DNA from: Dehalococcoidales bacterium
GTDB lineage: Bacteria > Chloroflexota > Dehalococcoidia > Dehalococcoidales > GCA-2688105
Length of the DNA: 5,423 bases
Direction of reading: 5' to 3'
Assembly (NCBI GenBank): GCA_030640255.1
Contig: DAOWJS010000014.1
Location: 1 to 5,423 of the forward strand
Numbering within the stretch: position 1 is the first letter of the stretch; each line of letters starts with the position of its first letter. Of the stretch, positions 1-4,525 are shown piece by piece. Below the pieces are notes generated by a model. It was not told the origin of the DNA. It did not search any database and worked only from the letters and a program-made list of their open reading frames with translations. A program made the position numbers and the translations under genes.

Positions 1-84
1 ATCAGCCTTGCCTCTGGTTAAAGCGTTGAAAATGGTGGTCCTGCCGCTTTTAGCCAGCCCTATGATGCCAATATCAACACTCAC
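1..84 (-). CDS. YchF/Obg-like P-loop GTPase, N-terminal fragment (runs off left edge)
   Basis: Only the first 28 codons are present. The start is GTG at 84-82, with a weak ACGGGG ribosome-binding match at 98-93; the frame closes at a TAA at 117-115, so no start much further upstream is possible. The peptide opens with a hydrophobic beta strand (residues 3-8), then G9-L-A-K-S-G14-R15-T16-T17, a Walker A/G1 loop, followed by IFNALT, the helix seen after the P-loop in YchF/OLA1-type (TRAFAC, Obg-HflX) proteins. YchF-type proteins bind ATP or GTP and associate with ribosomes and stress responses; that role is known for the family and is not shown here. The odd feature is Arg15 where the Walker A lysine normally sits. 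It lies 40 nt downstream of the small HEAT-like gene and is probably co-transcribed with it. A different small P-loop GTPase cannot be excluded from so short a fragment. Confidence 0.72.
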   Translation of the reverse strand, partial: MSVDIGIIGLAKSGRTTIFNALTRGKAD

Positions 85-124
85 CGGTCTAACCCCGTAT
101 GCCTTCCTGTTAAGTTAAGCTGGA

Positions 125-346
125 TTAACGTCCTGACATTATTACTTCCCTGGCGTACTTAAGGGCAAGCTCTCTTTCTTCGGCAATTAACCTTTCATTA
201 GCCGCTAGTTCCAACAAGGCGTGAAGTGCTTCTTGGGTGCCAACGTTTCCCAGTAGTTCGATAGCTTTAGTCCTCAGTGTAGACGGAAGTTCTAAGTCAC
301 TGGCAATGGCGGTTAACTTCTTTAGTTCGTTAGAATGTTCTGCCAC
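125..346 (-). CDS. Small HEAT-repeat-like helical protein (73 aa)
   Basis: The start is GTG at 346-344, with the Shine-Dalgarno AGAGGTG at 360-354, 7 nt upstream; the stop is TAA at 127-125. The protein is entirely helix-forming and cytosolic, with no signal peptide or membrane segment. Residues 24-50 read as one HEAT/PBS-lyase-type unit: LRTKAIELLG, a turn at NVGTQ, then EALHALLELA, followed by a long charged helix (about residues 50-69). That gives roughly one and a half helical repeats, far too short for a full solenoid, so it probably works as a small adaptor or interaction module. No catalytic residues are recognisable. The GTPase start follows after 40 nt on the same strand, which suggests an operon and perhaps a functional partnership; this is inference. 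The exact function is unknown. Coding status is well supported by the SD, composition and context. Confidence 0.78.
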   Translation of the reverse strand: MAEHSNELKKLTAIASDLELPSTLRTKAIELLGNVGTQEALHALLELAANERLIAEERELALKYAREVIMSGR

Positions 347-404
347 TTTATTTCACCTCTTAACTCCAGCGGTGTTAGCCAGAGAAGTTTTGTAATTTGT
401 ATTT

Positions 405-433
405 ATTCTACTCTTTGTGCCACCATTCTTCAA
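405..433 (-). promoter_or_regulatory. Sigma-70-type promoter for the HEAT-like/GTPase unit
   Basis: On the minus strand a -35 box TTGAAG (433-428) is separated by exactly 17 nt from a -10 box TAGAAT (410-405). The -10 differs from consensus at one base and the -35 at two. Transcription would begin near 398, giving a leader of about 50 nt before the GTG at 346. The promoter lies outside the hairpin element that starts at 448, so the element does not separate it from its gene. Confidence 0.55.
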
Positions 434-447
434 TAGAGACCATTTTG

Positions 448-462
448 AGGTTTGTTTAGCAA
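448..462 (+). repeat. Left terminal inverted repeat of the hairpin element
   Basis: AGGTTTGTTTAGCAA. An 11-bp core TTGTTTAGCAA (452-462) is perfectly inverted at 699-709, and the outer AGG also matches (448-450 with 710-712). The only difference is one extra T at 451. Confidence 0.7.
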
Positions 463-475
463 CCTATCCCCCTGA

Positions 476-502
476 CCCCCTTCCCTTAATAAGGGAAGGG
501 GG
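476..502. repeat. Perfect 13-bp-arm palindrome (hairpin 1)
   Basis: CCCCCTTCCCTTA (476-488) is perfectly complementary to TAAGGGAAGGGGG (490-502) around a single central base at 489. As RNA or single-stranded DNA it would fold into a stem of about 12 bp with a 3-nt loop. One arm is all pyrimidine and the other all purine apart from the innermost pair. It is not followed by a T-run on either strand, so it is not a canonical intrinsic terminator. Confidence 0.85.
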
Positions 503-512
503 AGAGTAGGTG

Positions 513-535
513 AGAGAGGGGCTTCGCCCCTCTCT
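513..535. repeat. GGGGC-TTC-GCCCC hairpin with AGAGA/TCTCT outer arm (hairpin 2)
   Basis: AGAGAGGGGC (513-522) pairs perfectly with GCCCCTCTCT (526-535) across a TTC loop, giving 10 bp. The core GGGGCTTCGCCCC recurs exactly at 675-687 within hairpin 6 and as a variant in hairpin 4. Confidence 0.85.
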
Positions 536-537
536 AA

Positions 538-554
538 TCCTTCCATAGGAAGGA
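538..554. repeat. Short palindrome (hairpin 3)
   Basis: TCCTTCC (538-544) and GGAAGGA (548-554) form a perfect 7-bp stem with an ATA loop. It starts 2 nt after hairpin 2, so the two could stack coaxially. Confidence 0.75.
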
Positions 555-602
555 CTTCCCCCTCTCCTTTGATGATAGGAGCTTACTTAATCGGGAGTGT
601 CT

Positions 603-624
603 AAGAGGGGCGTCAGCCCCTCTT
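603..624. repeat. GGGGC-GTCA-GCCCC hairpin with AAGA/TCTT outer arm (hairpin 4)
   Basis: AAGAGGGGC (603-611) pairs with GCCCCTCTT (616-624) across a GTCA loop, giving 9 perfect base pairs. It shares the GGGGC/GCCCC core of hairpins 2 and 6, but its loop and outer arm differ while pairing is kept. Confidence 0.82.
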
Positions 625-632
625 TCTTCTCC

Positions 633-659
633 TCCCCCTCTCCTTAAAAGGGGAGAGGG
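633..659. repeat. Pyrimidine/purine hairpin containing a repeated 13-mer (hairpin 5)
   Basis: CCCTCTCC (636-643) pairs with GGAGAGGG (652-659), extendable by two G-U pairs to an AAAA loop. Its left arm lies inside TCCCCCTCTCCTT (633-645), an exact direct copy of 557-569, where the second pairing arm is missing. The earlier copy may be a decayed or recombined version of the same hairpin. Confidence 0.72.
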
Positions 660-671
660 ATGGAATTTCTT

Positions 672-690
672 AAAGGGGCTTCGCCCCTTT
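672..690. repeat. GGGGC-TTC-GCCCC hairpin with AAA/TTT outer arm (hairpin 6)
   Basis: AAAGGGGC (672-679) pairs with GCCCCTTT (683-690) across TTC, giving 8 bp. It is the third instance of the GGGGC/GCCCC core. On the plus strand it is followed by TTAATCCCTTT, so it could act as a weak terminator reading toward holA, but the T-run is short. Confidence 0.8.
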
Positions 691-698
691 TAATCCCT

Positions 699-712
699 TT
701 GCTAAACAACCT
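699..712 (-). repeat. Right terminal inverted repeat of the hairpin element
   Basis: TTGCTAAACAACCT is the inverted partner of 448-462. It ends 24 nt before the predicted extended -10 of holA, so the element reaches into the upstream part of the holA promoter. Confidence 0.7.
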
Positions 713-736
713 CGGTAAACGATTTTGCCGGTGGTG

Positions 737-745
737 TGATAAAAT
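737..745 (+). promoter_or_regulatory. Extended -10 promoter candidate for holA
   Basis: TGA followed by TAAAAT (740-745) makes an extended -10 one base off consensus. The -35 position (about 717-722) has no good match, so this would depend on the TG extension. The start site would be near 752, giving a leader of about 24 nt. Confidence 0.4.
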
Positions 746-763
746 AGGGAGACTTGCAGAATA

Positions 764-770
764 AGAGAGG
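764..770 (+). promoter_or_regulatory. Ribosome binding site fixing the TTG start of holA
   Basis: AGAGAGG ends 5 nt before the TTG at 776. It is the only good SD nearby, and the protein begins exactly where HolA homologues begin, which supports the TTG. Confidence 0.65.
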
Positions 771-775
771 TAAGC

Positions 776-1783
776 TTGCTATATATACTATGGGGTCAGG
801 ACGATTTTTCCCTAAGTCAGGCGCTAGAGGAGATAAAAAAGGGTATAGGCGACCACACAGTTTTATTGGCTGATACCACCACGCTTGATGGTCAACAGAT
901 GACCCTAGACCAGTTAAAAACTGTTTGCGAGACATTTCCCTTTCTGGCGGGAAAACGGTTAGTCATTGTCAAGGGGCTACTAGAGCGTTTTGAACCCAAA
1001 GGTAAATCCAGGCGGCAGAAGGGAAACGCACCGCTAATCAAACAACAAGGCGAGTTCAAATCACTAGTTGATTATGCTAGCAGGATACCTGATAGCACAA
1101 TACTAGTATTAATAGATAATGTGATAACCGCCCGTAATCCTCTACTCAAGGAGCTTGCCGACAAAGCTGAAGTAAGGTCTTTTCCTTCGCTGAGAGATGC
1201 TGAGTTGCGTCAGTGGGTCCAACAGCGGGTGACACAGGAAGGTGGCAGCATATCCCCTAGGACGATAGACTTAATGGTTAAACTGGTAGGTGGGAATTTA
1301 TGGATTATGGCAAATGAAATTAATAAGCTGGTCACATTTGCTTCAGGTCGCCGCATTGAGGAGGAGGATGTTAAGATGATAGTGAGCTATGCCCGGCAGG
1401 CTAATGTTTTTGCTATGGTTGATACTATCCTTGAGTCCAAAGCTGGAGAAGCCGAACGATGGCTAGAGCAGCTACTGCAAAGGGGAGCCACCCCAGCCTA
1501 TCTTCTGGTTATGCTATCACGGCAAGTTCAGATGATAGTTCGAGCCAAGGAGCTAAGAAGCCAGAGAAAATCTAAAGTGGATATTCAGAATAAGCTGGGC
1601 TTGACCTCGGAGTTTGTTTTGCGTAAGACATTAGAGCAAGCTGATAGGTATCCTTTGGAGCGGATTAAGGAGGTATATCGCAAGCTTTTAGAAGCTGACC
1701 TCTCTATTAAGACGGGGAAGTATGATGGTGGACTCGCCCTCAATATCCTGATTGCTGAACTATGCCAGCAACACAAAGTGTAG
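776..1783 (+). CDS. holA: DNA polymerase III subunit delta (clamp loader)
   Basis: A 335-aa protein of normal family length. HolA is the delta subunit of the clamp-loader complex; it opens the beta sliding clamp and links to delta-prime and tau/gamma during replication. The N-terminus MLYILWGQDDFSLSQALEEI is the typical HolA opening strand, turn and helix. Residues 53-66 (TFPFLAGKRLVIVK) match the 'PFL..KRLV.V' segment, and 172-185 (GGNLWIMANEINKL) match the conserved 'GGnl....NEIeKL' segment of domain II. Residues 210-335 form the all-helical collar domain. As expected for delta, there is no functional Walker A motif. A basic linker (about 69-92, rich in K and R) is a lineage-specific-looking insertion. 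The start is TTG with an SD 5 nt upstream. The stop is TAG, with no T-run terminator after it. The usual neighbour rpsT is absent. It is constitutive in most bacteria; its promoter here abuts the hairpin element. Confidence 0.93.
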   Translation: MLYILWGQDDFSLSQALEEIKKGIGDHTVLLADTTTLDGQQMTLDQLKTVCETFPFLAGKRLVIVKGLLERFEPKGKSRRQKGNAPLIKQQGEFKSLVDYASRIPDSTILVLIDNVITARNPLLKELADKAEVRSFPSLRDAELRQWVQQRVTQEGGSISPRTIDLMVKLVGGNLWIMANEINKLVTFASGRRIEEEDVKMIVSYARQANVFAMVDTILESKAGEAERWLEQLLQRGATPAYLLVMLSRQVQMIVRAKELRSQRKSKVDIQNKLGLTSEFVLRKTLEQADRYPLERIKEVYRKLLEADLSIKTGKYDGGLALNILIAELCQQHKV

Positions 1784-1871
1784 GTAACTCGCTCAAGCCT
1801 CCTCATTCTTTCAAGGTAGTGATTAAGGAAGGAGATAACGGGAATAGGTTGACATAATCCTAACTTCAAAC

Positions 1872-1901
1872 TTGACAGTCTTGTTGGCAGGGTGTTACAG
1901 T
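1872..1901 (+). promoter_or_regulatory. Probable otsA promoter
   Basis: A perfect -35 TTGACA (1872-1877) is followed after 18 nt by TACAGT (1896-1901), a 4/6 match to the -10, preceded by a TGT extension at 1893-1895. A second TTGACA at 1849-1854 lacks a correctly spaced -10. Transcription would start near 1908, far upstream of the otsA ATG. Confidence 0.5.
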
Positions 1902-2071
1902 TTTATCTGGCTTCTCAAGGACATTTGGAACCTTGAACCGGGTCAGTGGGTTCACACTCACAATACTGATGAAACTTATACCCCTTCTAGATAACGAATA
2001 GGCATGAAGAGGTCTGTTAGCCAGGAAAGACGCCAATCCCAGCAAAGTATAGTGACACACTAGATGCAGAG

Positions 2072-2123
2072 TGGCTAGTTCCTGTTGCCTCGTCCCATAT
2101 TTGGCTCCTAGCCAACAGGGAGG
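2072..2123 (+). promoter_or_regulatory. Candidate SD-adjacent alternative hairpins in the otsA leader
   Basis: Three perfect pairings compete for the same bases just before the otsA start: TTGGCT/AGCCAA (2101-2106 with 2110-2115, CCT loop), TGGCTAG/CTAGCCA (2072-2078 with 2108-2114) and CCTGTTG/CAACAGG (2081-2087 with 2113-2119). The third covers the first bases of the SD AGGGAGG (2117-2123); the first leaves it free. That is the arrangement of a translational switch, but stems of 6-7 bp can arise by chance and no ligand or covariation evidence is available. Confidence 0.35.
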
Positions 2124-2127
2124 CAAA

Positions 2128-3669
2128 ATGGCAACAAATCAAGAGAGTAACAGTGCCCAACAACTGGTAGAGTTATGCAGCCAAAGGTTGTCGCAACGGC
2201 GGCTAATTCTAGCTAGCAACCGTGGACCTGTTGAATACTATCTTACCGAGGATGGACAACTCCGCTCACGGCGTGGCAGTGGTGGGGTAGTCACTGCTCT
2301 CGGTAGCCTTAGCAAGTATGTAGAGCTTGACTGGATTGCTAGCGCTATGGGGAAAGGAGATAGGCAGGTAGCACTAAGAGCCCAAGGAGGGCGTTTTAAA
2401 GTGCCCTCAGCTAGTGATAACTTACATCTCCATTTTGTGGTCAGCCCCGGCAACATGTATCACAAATTTTATAGTGTCATTTGCAATCCCCTTCTCTGGT
2501 TCCTTCAACACTACATGTGGAGTTCATCTCGTACCCCCAACATAGACCGAGCTGTTCATGATGCCTGGGAGAATGGTTATGTTCCGGTGAACCAAGCCTT
2601 TGGTCAAGCGGTTATTGATGATGCCGCCGGAAGTGAACCACTACCTATAGTAATCCTAAACGACTATCACCTTTACCTCGTCAGTGCTTATATTCGGAGC
2701 CGGGTGCCAAGCCTGGTAATTCAGCACTTTATCCATATTCCTTGGCCATCACCCTGCTACTGGCAACTGCTACCGGGTTATATGCGGCAGGCAATCCTCA
2801 GCAGTTTATGCACCGCTGATATTGTAGGCTTGCAGACCAAGCGAGATGTGCGTAGTTTTCTTCAGTGCTGTGAATCATTTATTGACGAGGCTAAGGTAGA
2901 TTATGGACAACGAACCGTGCAGATAAATGAGCATATTGTCCGGGTTAAAGCCTACCCGGTATCTGTTGATGCTATCGGTCTTAAAAAACTGGTCTCTTTA
3001 GCGGCAGTAAAGGAGTACGAAGAGAAATTGCGTCCCCTCTGTGGAGAGCAAACCATAGTTCGTGTCGATAGAGTTGAGCCCAGTAAAAATATCATTCGTG
3101 GCTTTAGAGCCTTTGATACGTTGCTTGAGCGCTACCCCCAATTCCGGGGAAAGTTGAAATTCATCGCCTTTTTAGTTCCCACCAGAGCCCATCTGAAACC
3201 ATATCAGAGGTATATGCAGGAGGTCATTCAGCTTATAGAAGCTATAAACAGTAAGTATGGAACTGAAGAATGGCACCCTATAGATTACTTTTACGAGAAC
3301 AATTACCTACAAGCTATAGCTGGTATGCGCCTCTACGATGCTCTTTTGGTAAACCCGGTTATCGATGGGATGAACCTTGTCGCCAAGGAAGGTCCTACCG
3401 TTAATAATCGTGACGGAGTCTTGATACTATCGGAAACCGTCGGTGCCTATGAGCAATTAGGGCAGAATGCTCTAGCTGTGGCACCAGCTGATCTGGAGGG
3501 GACAACTCAAGCCTTATATACGGCGCTGACCATGCCCGCCGATGAGAAGAATAAGCGTGCCACCGAGTTAAAAAGGTCTATTGAAGAAGAGGATGTGACT
3601 AGCTGGCTTCTGCACTTACTTACGGATGCGACTAACTTGGCTCAAGAGCGGTCTGAGACATCCACTTGA
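2128..3669 (+). CDS. otsA: Trehalose-6-phosphate synthase (GT20 family)
   Basis: A 513-aa cytosolic glycosyltransferase that joins a nucleotide-activated glucose (UDP- or ADP-glucose) to glucose-6-phosphate, giving trehalose-6-phosphate. ATG 2128 is chosen because AGGGAGG lies 4 nt upstream; a GTG at 2071 lacks an SD and adds unlikely residues. Against E. coli OtsA the active site is intact: R32 (SNR), the glycine loop RGSGG (49-53), W69, Y115, W124, D179 in NDYHL, H203 in HIPWP, R315 and K320 in RVEPSK, R353, and DGMNLVAKE with D413 and E421. Differences include Asn178 for the usual His before the DYHL motif, and Cys210 at the usual Glu after HIPxPxP, marking a divergent GT20 subgroup. It faces otsB, overlapping its 3' end by 38 bp, and this pairing strongly supports trehalose over glucosylglycerol or a pseudo-glycosyltransferase role. 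Donor specificity cannot be read from the sequence. Confidence 0.9.
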   Translation: MATNQESNSAQQLVELCSQRLSQRRLILASNRGPVEYYLTEDGQLRSRRGSGGVVTALGSLSKYVELDWIASAMGKGDRQVALRAQGGRFKVPSASDNLHLHFVVSPGNMYHKFYSVICNPLLWFLQHYMWSSSRTPNIDRAVHDAWENGYVPVNQAFGQAVIDDAAGSEPLPIVILNDYHLYLVSAYIRSRVPSLVIQHFIHIPWPSPCYWQLLPGYMRQAILSSLCTADIVGLQTKRDVRSFLQCCESFIDEAKVDYGQRTVQINEHIVRVKAYPVSVDAIGLKKLVSLAAVKEYEEKLRPLCGEQTIVRVDRVEPSKNIIRGFRAFDTLLERYPQFRGKLKFIAFLVPTRAHLKPYQRYMQEVIQLIEAINSKYGTEEWHPIDYFYENNYLQAIAGMRLYDALLVNPVIDGMNLVAKEGPTVNNRDGVLILSETVGAYEQLGQNALAVAPADLEGTTQALYTALTMPADEKNKRATELKRSIEEEDVTSWLLHLLTDATNLAQERSETST

Positions 3670-4441
3670 GAAAACGCTCTACATCATTTACCCCGTTCAA
3701 GGTAAAATCGGTTTCGGTTACCAGCTTTTCCGGCATTTCCCGGCTAATGATGCCGATGGCAAAACCCTGAAACTCTGAATTATGGGAAGCGGATTGTATG
3801 GCGGTAAAGGCATCAACATCGGTGAGGTCATCGCCCAGATAGATACCGCCTTGCAGATGATACCCTTGTATTAAGTCAAGTGTAGCCGTGCCTTTGTTTA
3901 CCTTTACTAGTGGTATAAGGTTGATTGCCATCCTGCCTTGCATGATTCGCAAGCGTTTAGCCGGGGTTAAATTCTCCAGTGCCACCAGAATATCCCTCTC
4001 CGCCAACTGAGGTTCCCGGCAAAGACGATAGTGAATAGTAGCCGTTATCCCCTTATCCTCTATCCTAACACCTTCTATAGATAGTAACGGGGTTAGTTCC
4101 TTGATGACAGCTTTAATTACCTCAGGATAATCCTTGGCATCCTTGGTGAACTCAGAATGACCCTCAGTCCATCGCTCCAGTCCGTGATTGCCGATATAAA
4201 CCATCCCGTCAATTTTCAGCATATTTTTAACTTCAATGGCTGGTCTCCCCGAGATGGCGGCTACCAGGGCCAGATGCTGACTAAGGGCGGATAAATAGTG
4301 GCGGCACAGTGGGGAAACCTTGGCTTGTTGTGGGGTGGGAGCCGTCTCACTTATGGTGCCATCAACATCAGTAATAAGCCCAAAGGGAGACCGCCTGAGG
4401 AGTTTTTCAATTGAATCTAGATGATTAAAAAGATACGGCAC
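3632..4441 (-). CDS. otsB: Trehalose-6-phosphate phosphatase (HAD superfamily)
   Basis: A 269-aa HAD phosphatase that converts trehalose-6-phosphate to trehalose. HAD motif I is D25-V-D27-G-T (nucleophile D25, general acid/base D27), motif II is S64 in ISGRP, K183 in NKG is the motif III lysine, and motif IV is G203-D204-D205-L-T-D-V-D-A-F. GNHGLE (84-89) is the typical trehalose-phosphatase segment leading into the cap domain (about 95-180). The length is normal for OtsB (about 250-270). The start is GTG at 4441-4439; a TAG two codons upstream (4447-4445) excludes an earlier start, and no SD precedes it. With a TTGACG-17-TTAAAT promoter 7 nt before the GTG, the mRNA is predicted to be leaderless. 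The last 12 codons including the stop (TAG, 3634-3632) lie inside the 3' end of otsA on the other strand. It diverges from the ROK kinase gene. Confidence 0.92.
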   Translation of the reverse strand: MPYLFNHLDSIEKLLRRSPFGLITDVDGTISETAPTPQQAKVSPLCRHYLSALSQHLALVAAISGRPAIEVKNMLKIDGMVYIGNHGLERWTEGHSEFTKDAKDYPEVIKAVIKELTPLLSIEGVRIEDKGITATIHYRLCREPQLAERDILVALENLTPAKRLRIMQGRMAINLIPLVKVNKGTATLDLIQGYHLQGGIYLGDDLTDVDAFTAIQSASHNSEFQGFAIGIISREMPEKLVTETDFTLNGVNDVERFLKWMSQTALEPS

Positions 4442-4448
4442 AAGCTAA

Positions 4449-4477
4449 ATTTAACAGGGGGCATATCCTTTCGTCAA
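4449..4477 (-). promoter_or_regulatory. Promoter of otsB, predicted leaderless
   Basis: On the minus strand, TTGACG (4477-4472) and TTAAAT (4454-4449) are separated by exactly 17 nt. Seven nucleotides (4448-4442) separate the -10 from the GTG codon, so the expected transcription start is at or within a base or two of the start codon. The absence of any SD agrees. Confidence 0.65.
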
Positions 4478-4498
4478 CCTTGCACTTCACAAGTTGAC
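4473..4498. promoter_or_regulatory. Imperfect dyad covering both divergent -35 boxes (candidate operator)
   Basis: GTCAACCTTG (4473-4482) and CAAGTTGAC (4490-4498) are inverted repeats differing by one extra C, around a 7-nt centre. The left arm contains the otsB -35 and the right arm overlaps the kinase -35 (4486-4491). A dimeric repressor bound here would block both promoters. Part of the symmetry could simply reflect two TTGAC-type -35 sequences facing away from each other. Confidence 0.4.
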
Positions 4499-4514
4499 TG
4501 AAATGGGATAAAAT
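4486..4514 (+). promoter_or_regulatory. Promoter of the ROK kinase gene, predicted near-leaderless
   Basis: TTCACA (4486-4491) and TAAAAT (4509-4514), each one base off consensus, are spaced 17 nt apart. The start would fall near 4521, about 5 nt before the ATG at 4526, leaving no room for an SD; none is seen. A TTGACT at 4494-4499 is an alternative -35, but its spacing to any good -10 is poor. Confidence 0.55.
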
Positions 4515-4525
4515 TAGTATTTAAG

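Larger units (their letters stand above)
448..712. mobile_element. Putative MITE-like non-coding element with terminal inverted repeats and six internal hairpins
   Basis: A 265-bp block between the divergent HEAT-like gene and holA is bounded by AGGTTTGTTTAGCAA (448-462) and TTGCTAAACAACCT (699-712). These are inverted copies differing by a single extra T in the left arm. Between them lie six hairpins and a repeated 13-mer. One strand is strongly purine-rich in runs (GGGAAGGGGG and similar) and there is no open frame with a plausible protein. Terminal inverted repeats, small size, no transposase and heavy internal palindromy fit a MITE or a composite of REP-like palindromes. No clear target-site duplication is visible, so mobility is inferred. 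It may also be a cluster of dispersed palindromes of the sort seen in many bacterial intergenic regions. Confidence 0.55.
1784..2127. other. 344-nt intergenic region / otsA leader with no convincing gene
   Basis: No plus-strand frame carries a gene with an SD. The only long frame, on the minus strand (1866-2126), has a TTG start without an SD and an unlikely protein. The region contains a near-consensus promoter (1872-1901), so transcripts reaching otsA would have a leader of about 220 nt. Within that leader are TCAAGG/CCTTGA (1915-1920 with 1931-1936) and a cluster of competing stems at 2072-2123. There is no intrinsic terminator for holA, so read-through from holA is possible. The long leader is consistent with RNA-level control or an unrecognised small RNA, but no known riboswitch class was recognised. 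Confidence 0.5.

Noticed and set aside
476..690. CRISPR array
   Set aside because: The repeats are hairpins of different sequence and irregular spacing, without constant direct repeats and unique spacers.
672..700. Intrinsic terminator
   Set aside because: The stem is followed by only a short broken T-run, and no plus-strand gene ends upstream of it in this region.
442..727. ATTTTG at 442-447 and 722-727 as a target-site duplication of the hairpin element
   Set aside because: The left copy abuts the terminal repeat, but the right copy is about 10 bp beyond the right end, and a 6-mer of this composition is expected by chance.
702..935. 77-codon minus-strand frame
   Set aside because: Crosses the holA promoter and start on the opposite strand, with no ribosome binding site or family resemblance.
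1585..1869. 94-codon minus-strand frame
   Set aside because: Mostly antisense to the conserved C-terminal domain of holA, with no recognisable family or start signal.
2004..2063. 19-codon plus-strand mini-ORF (ATG at 2004) in the otsA leader as a possible leader peptide
   Set aside because: No good SD precedes it, and the peptide shows no codon runs typical of attenuation.
1866..2126. 86-codon minus-strand open frame in the otsA leader
   Set aside because: It starts at a TTG without a ribosome binding site, its composition is not protein-like in any recognisable way, and it opposes the plus-strand otsA promoter and leader.
2238..2456. 72-codon minus-strand frame
   Set aside because: Antisense to the N-terminal catalytic region of otsA; shadow frame.
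4462..4464. Upstream ATG as an alternative otsB start, preceded by AGGAT
   Set aside because: It is out of frame with the phosphatase, and the otsB frame has a stop codon at 4447-4445.
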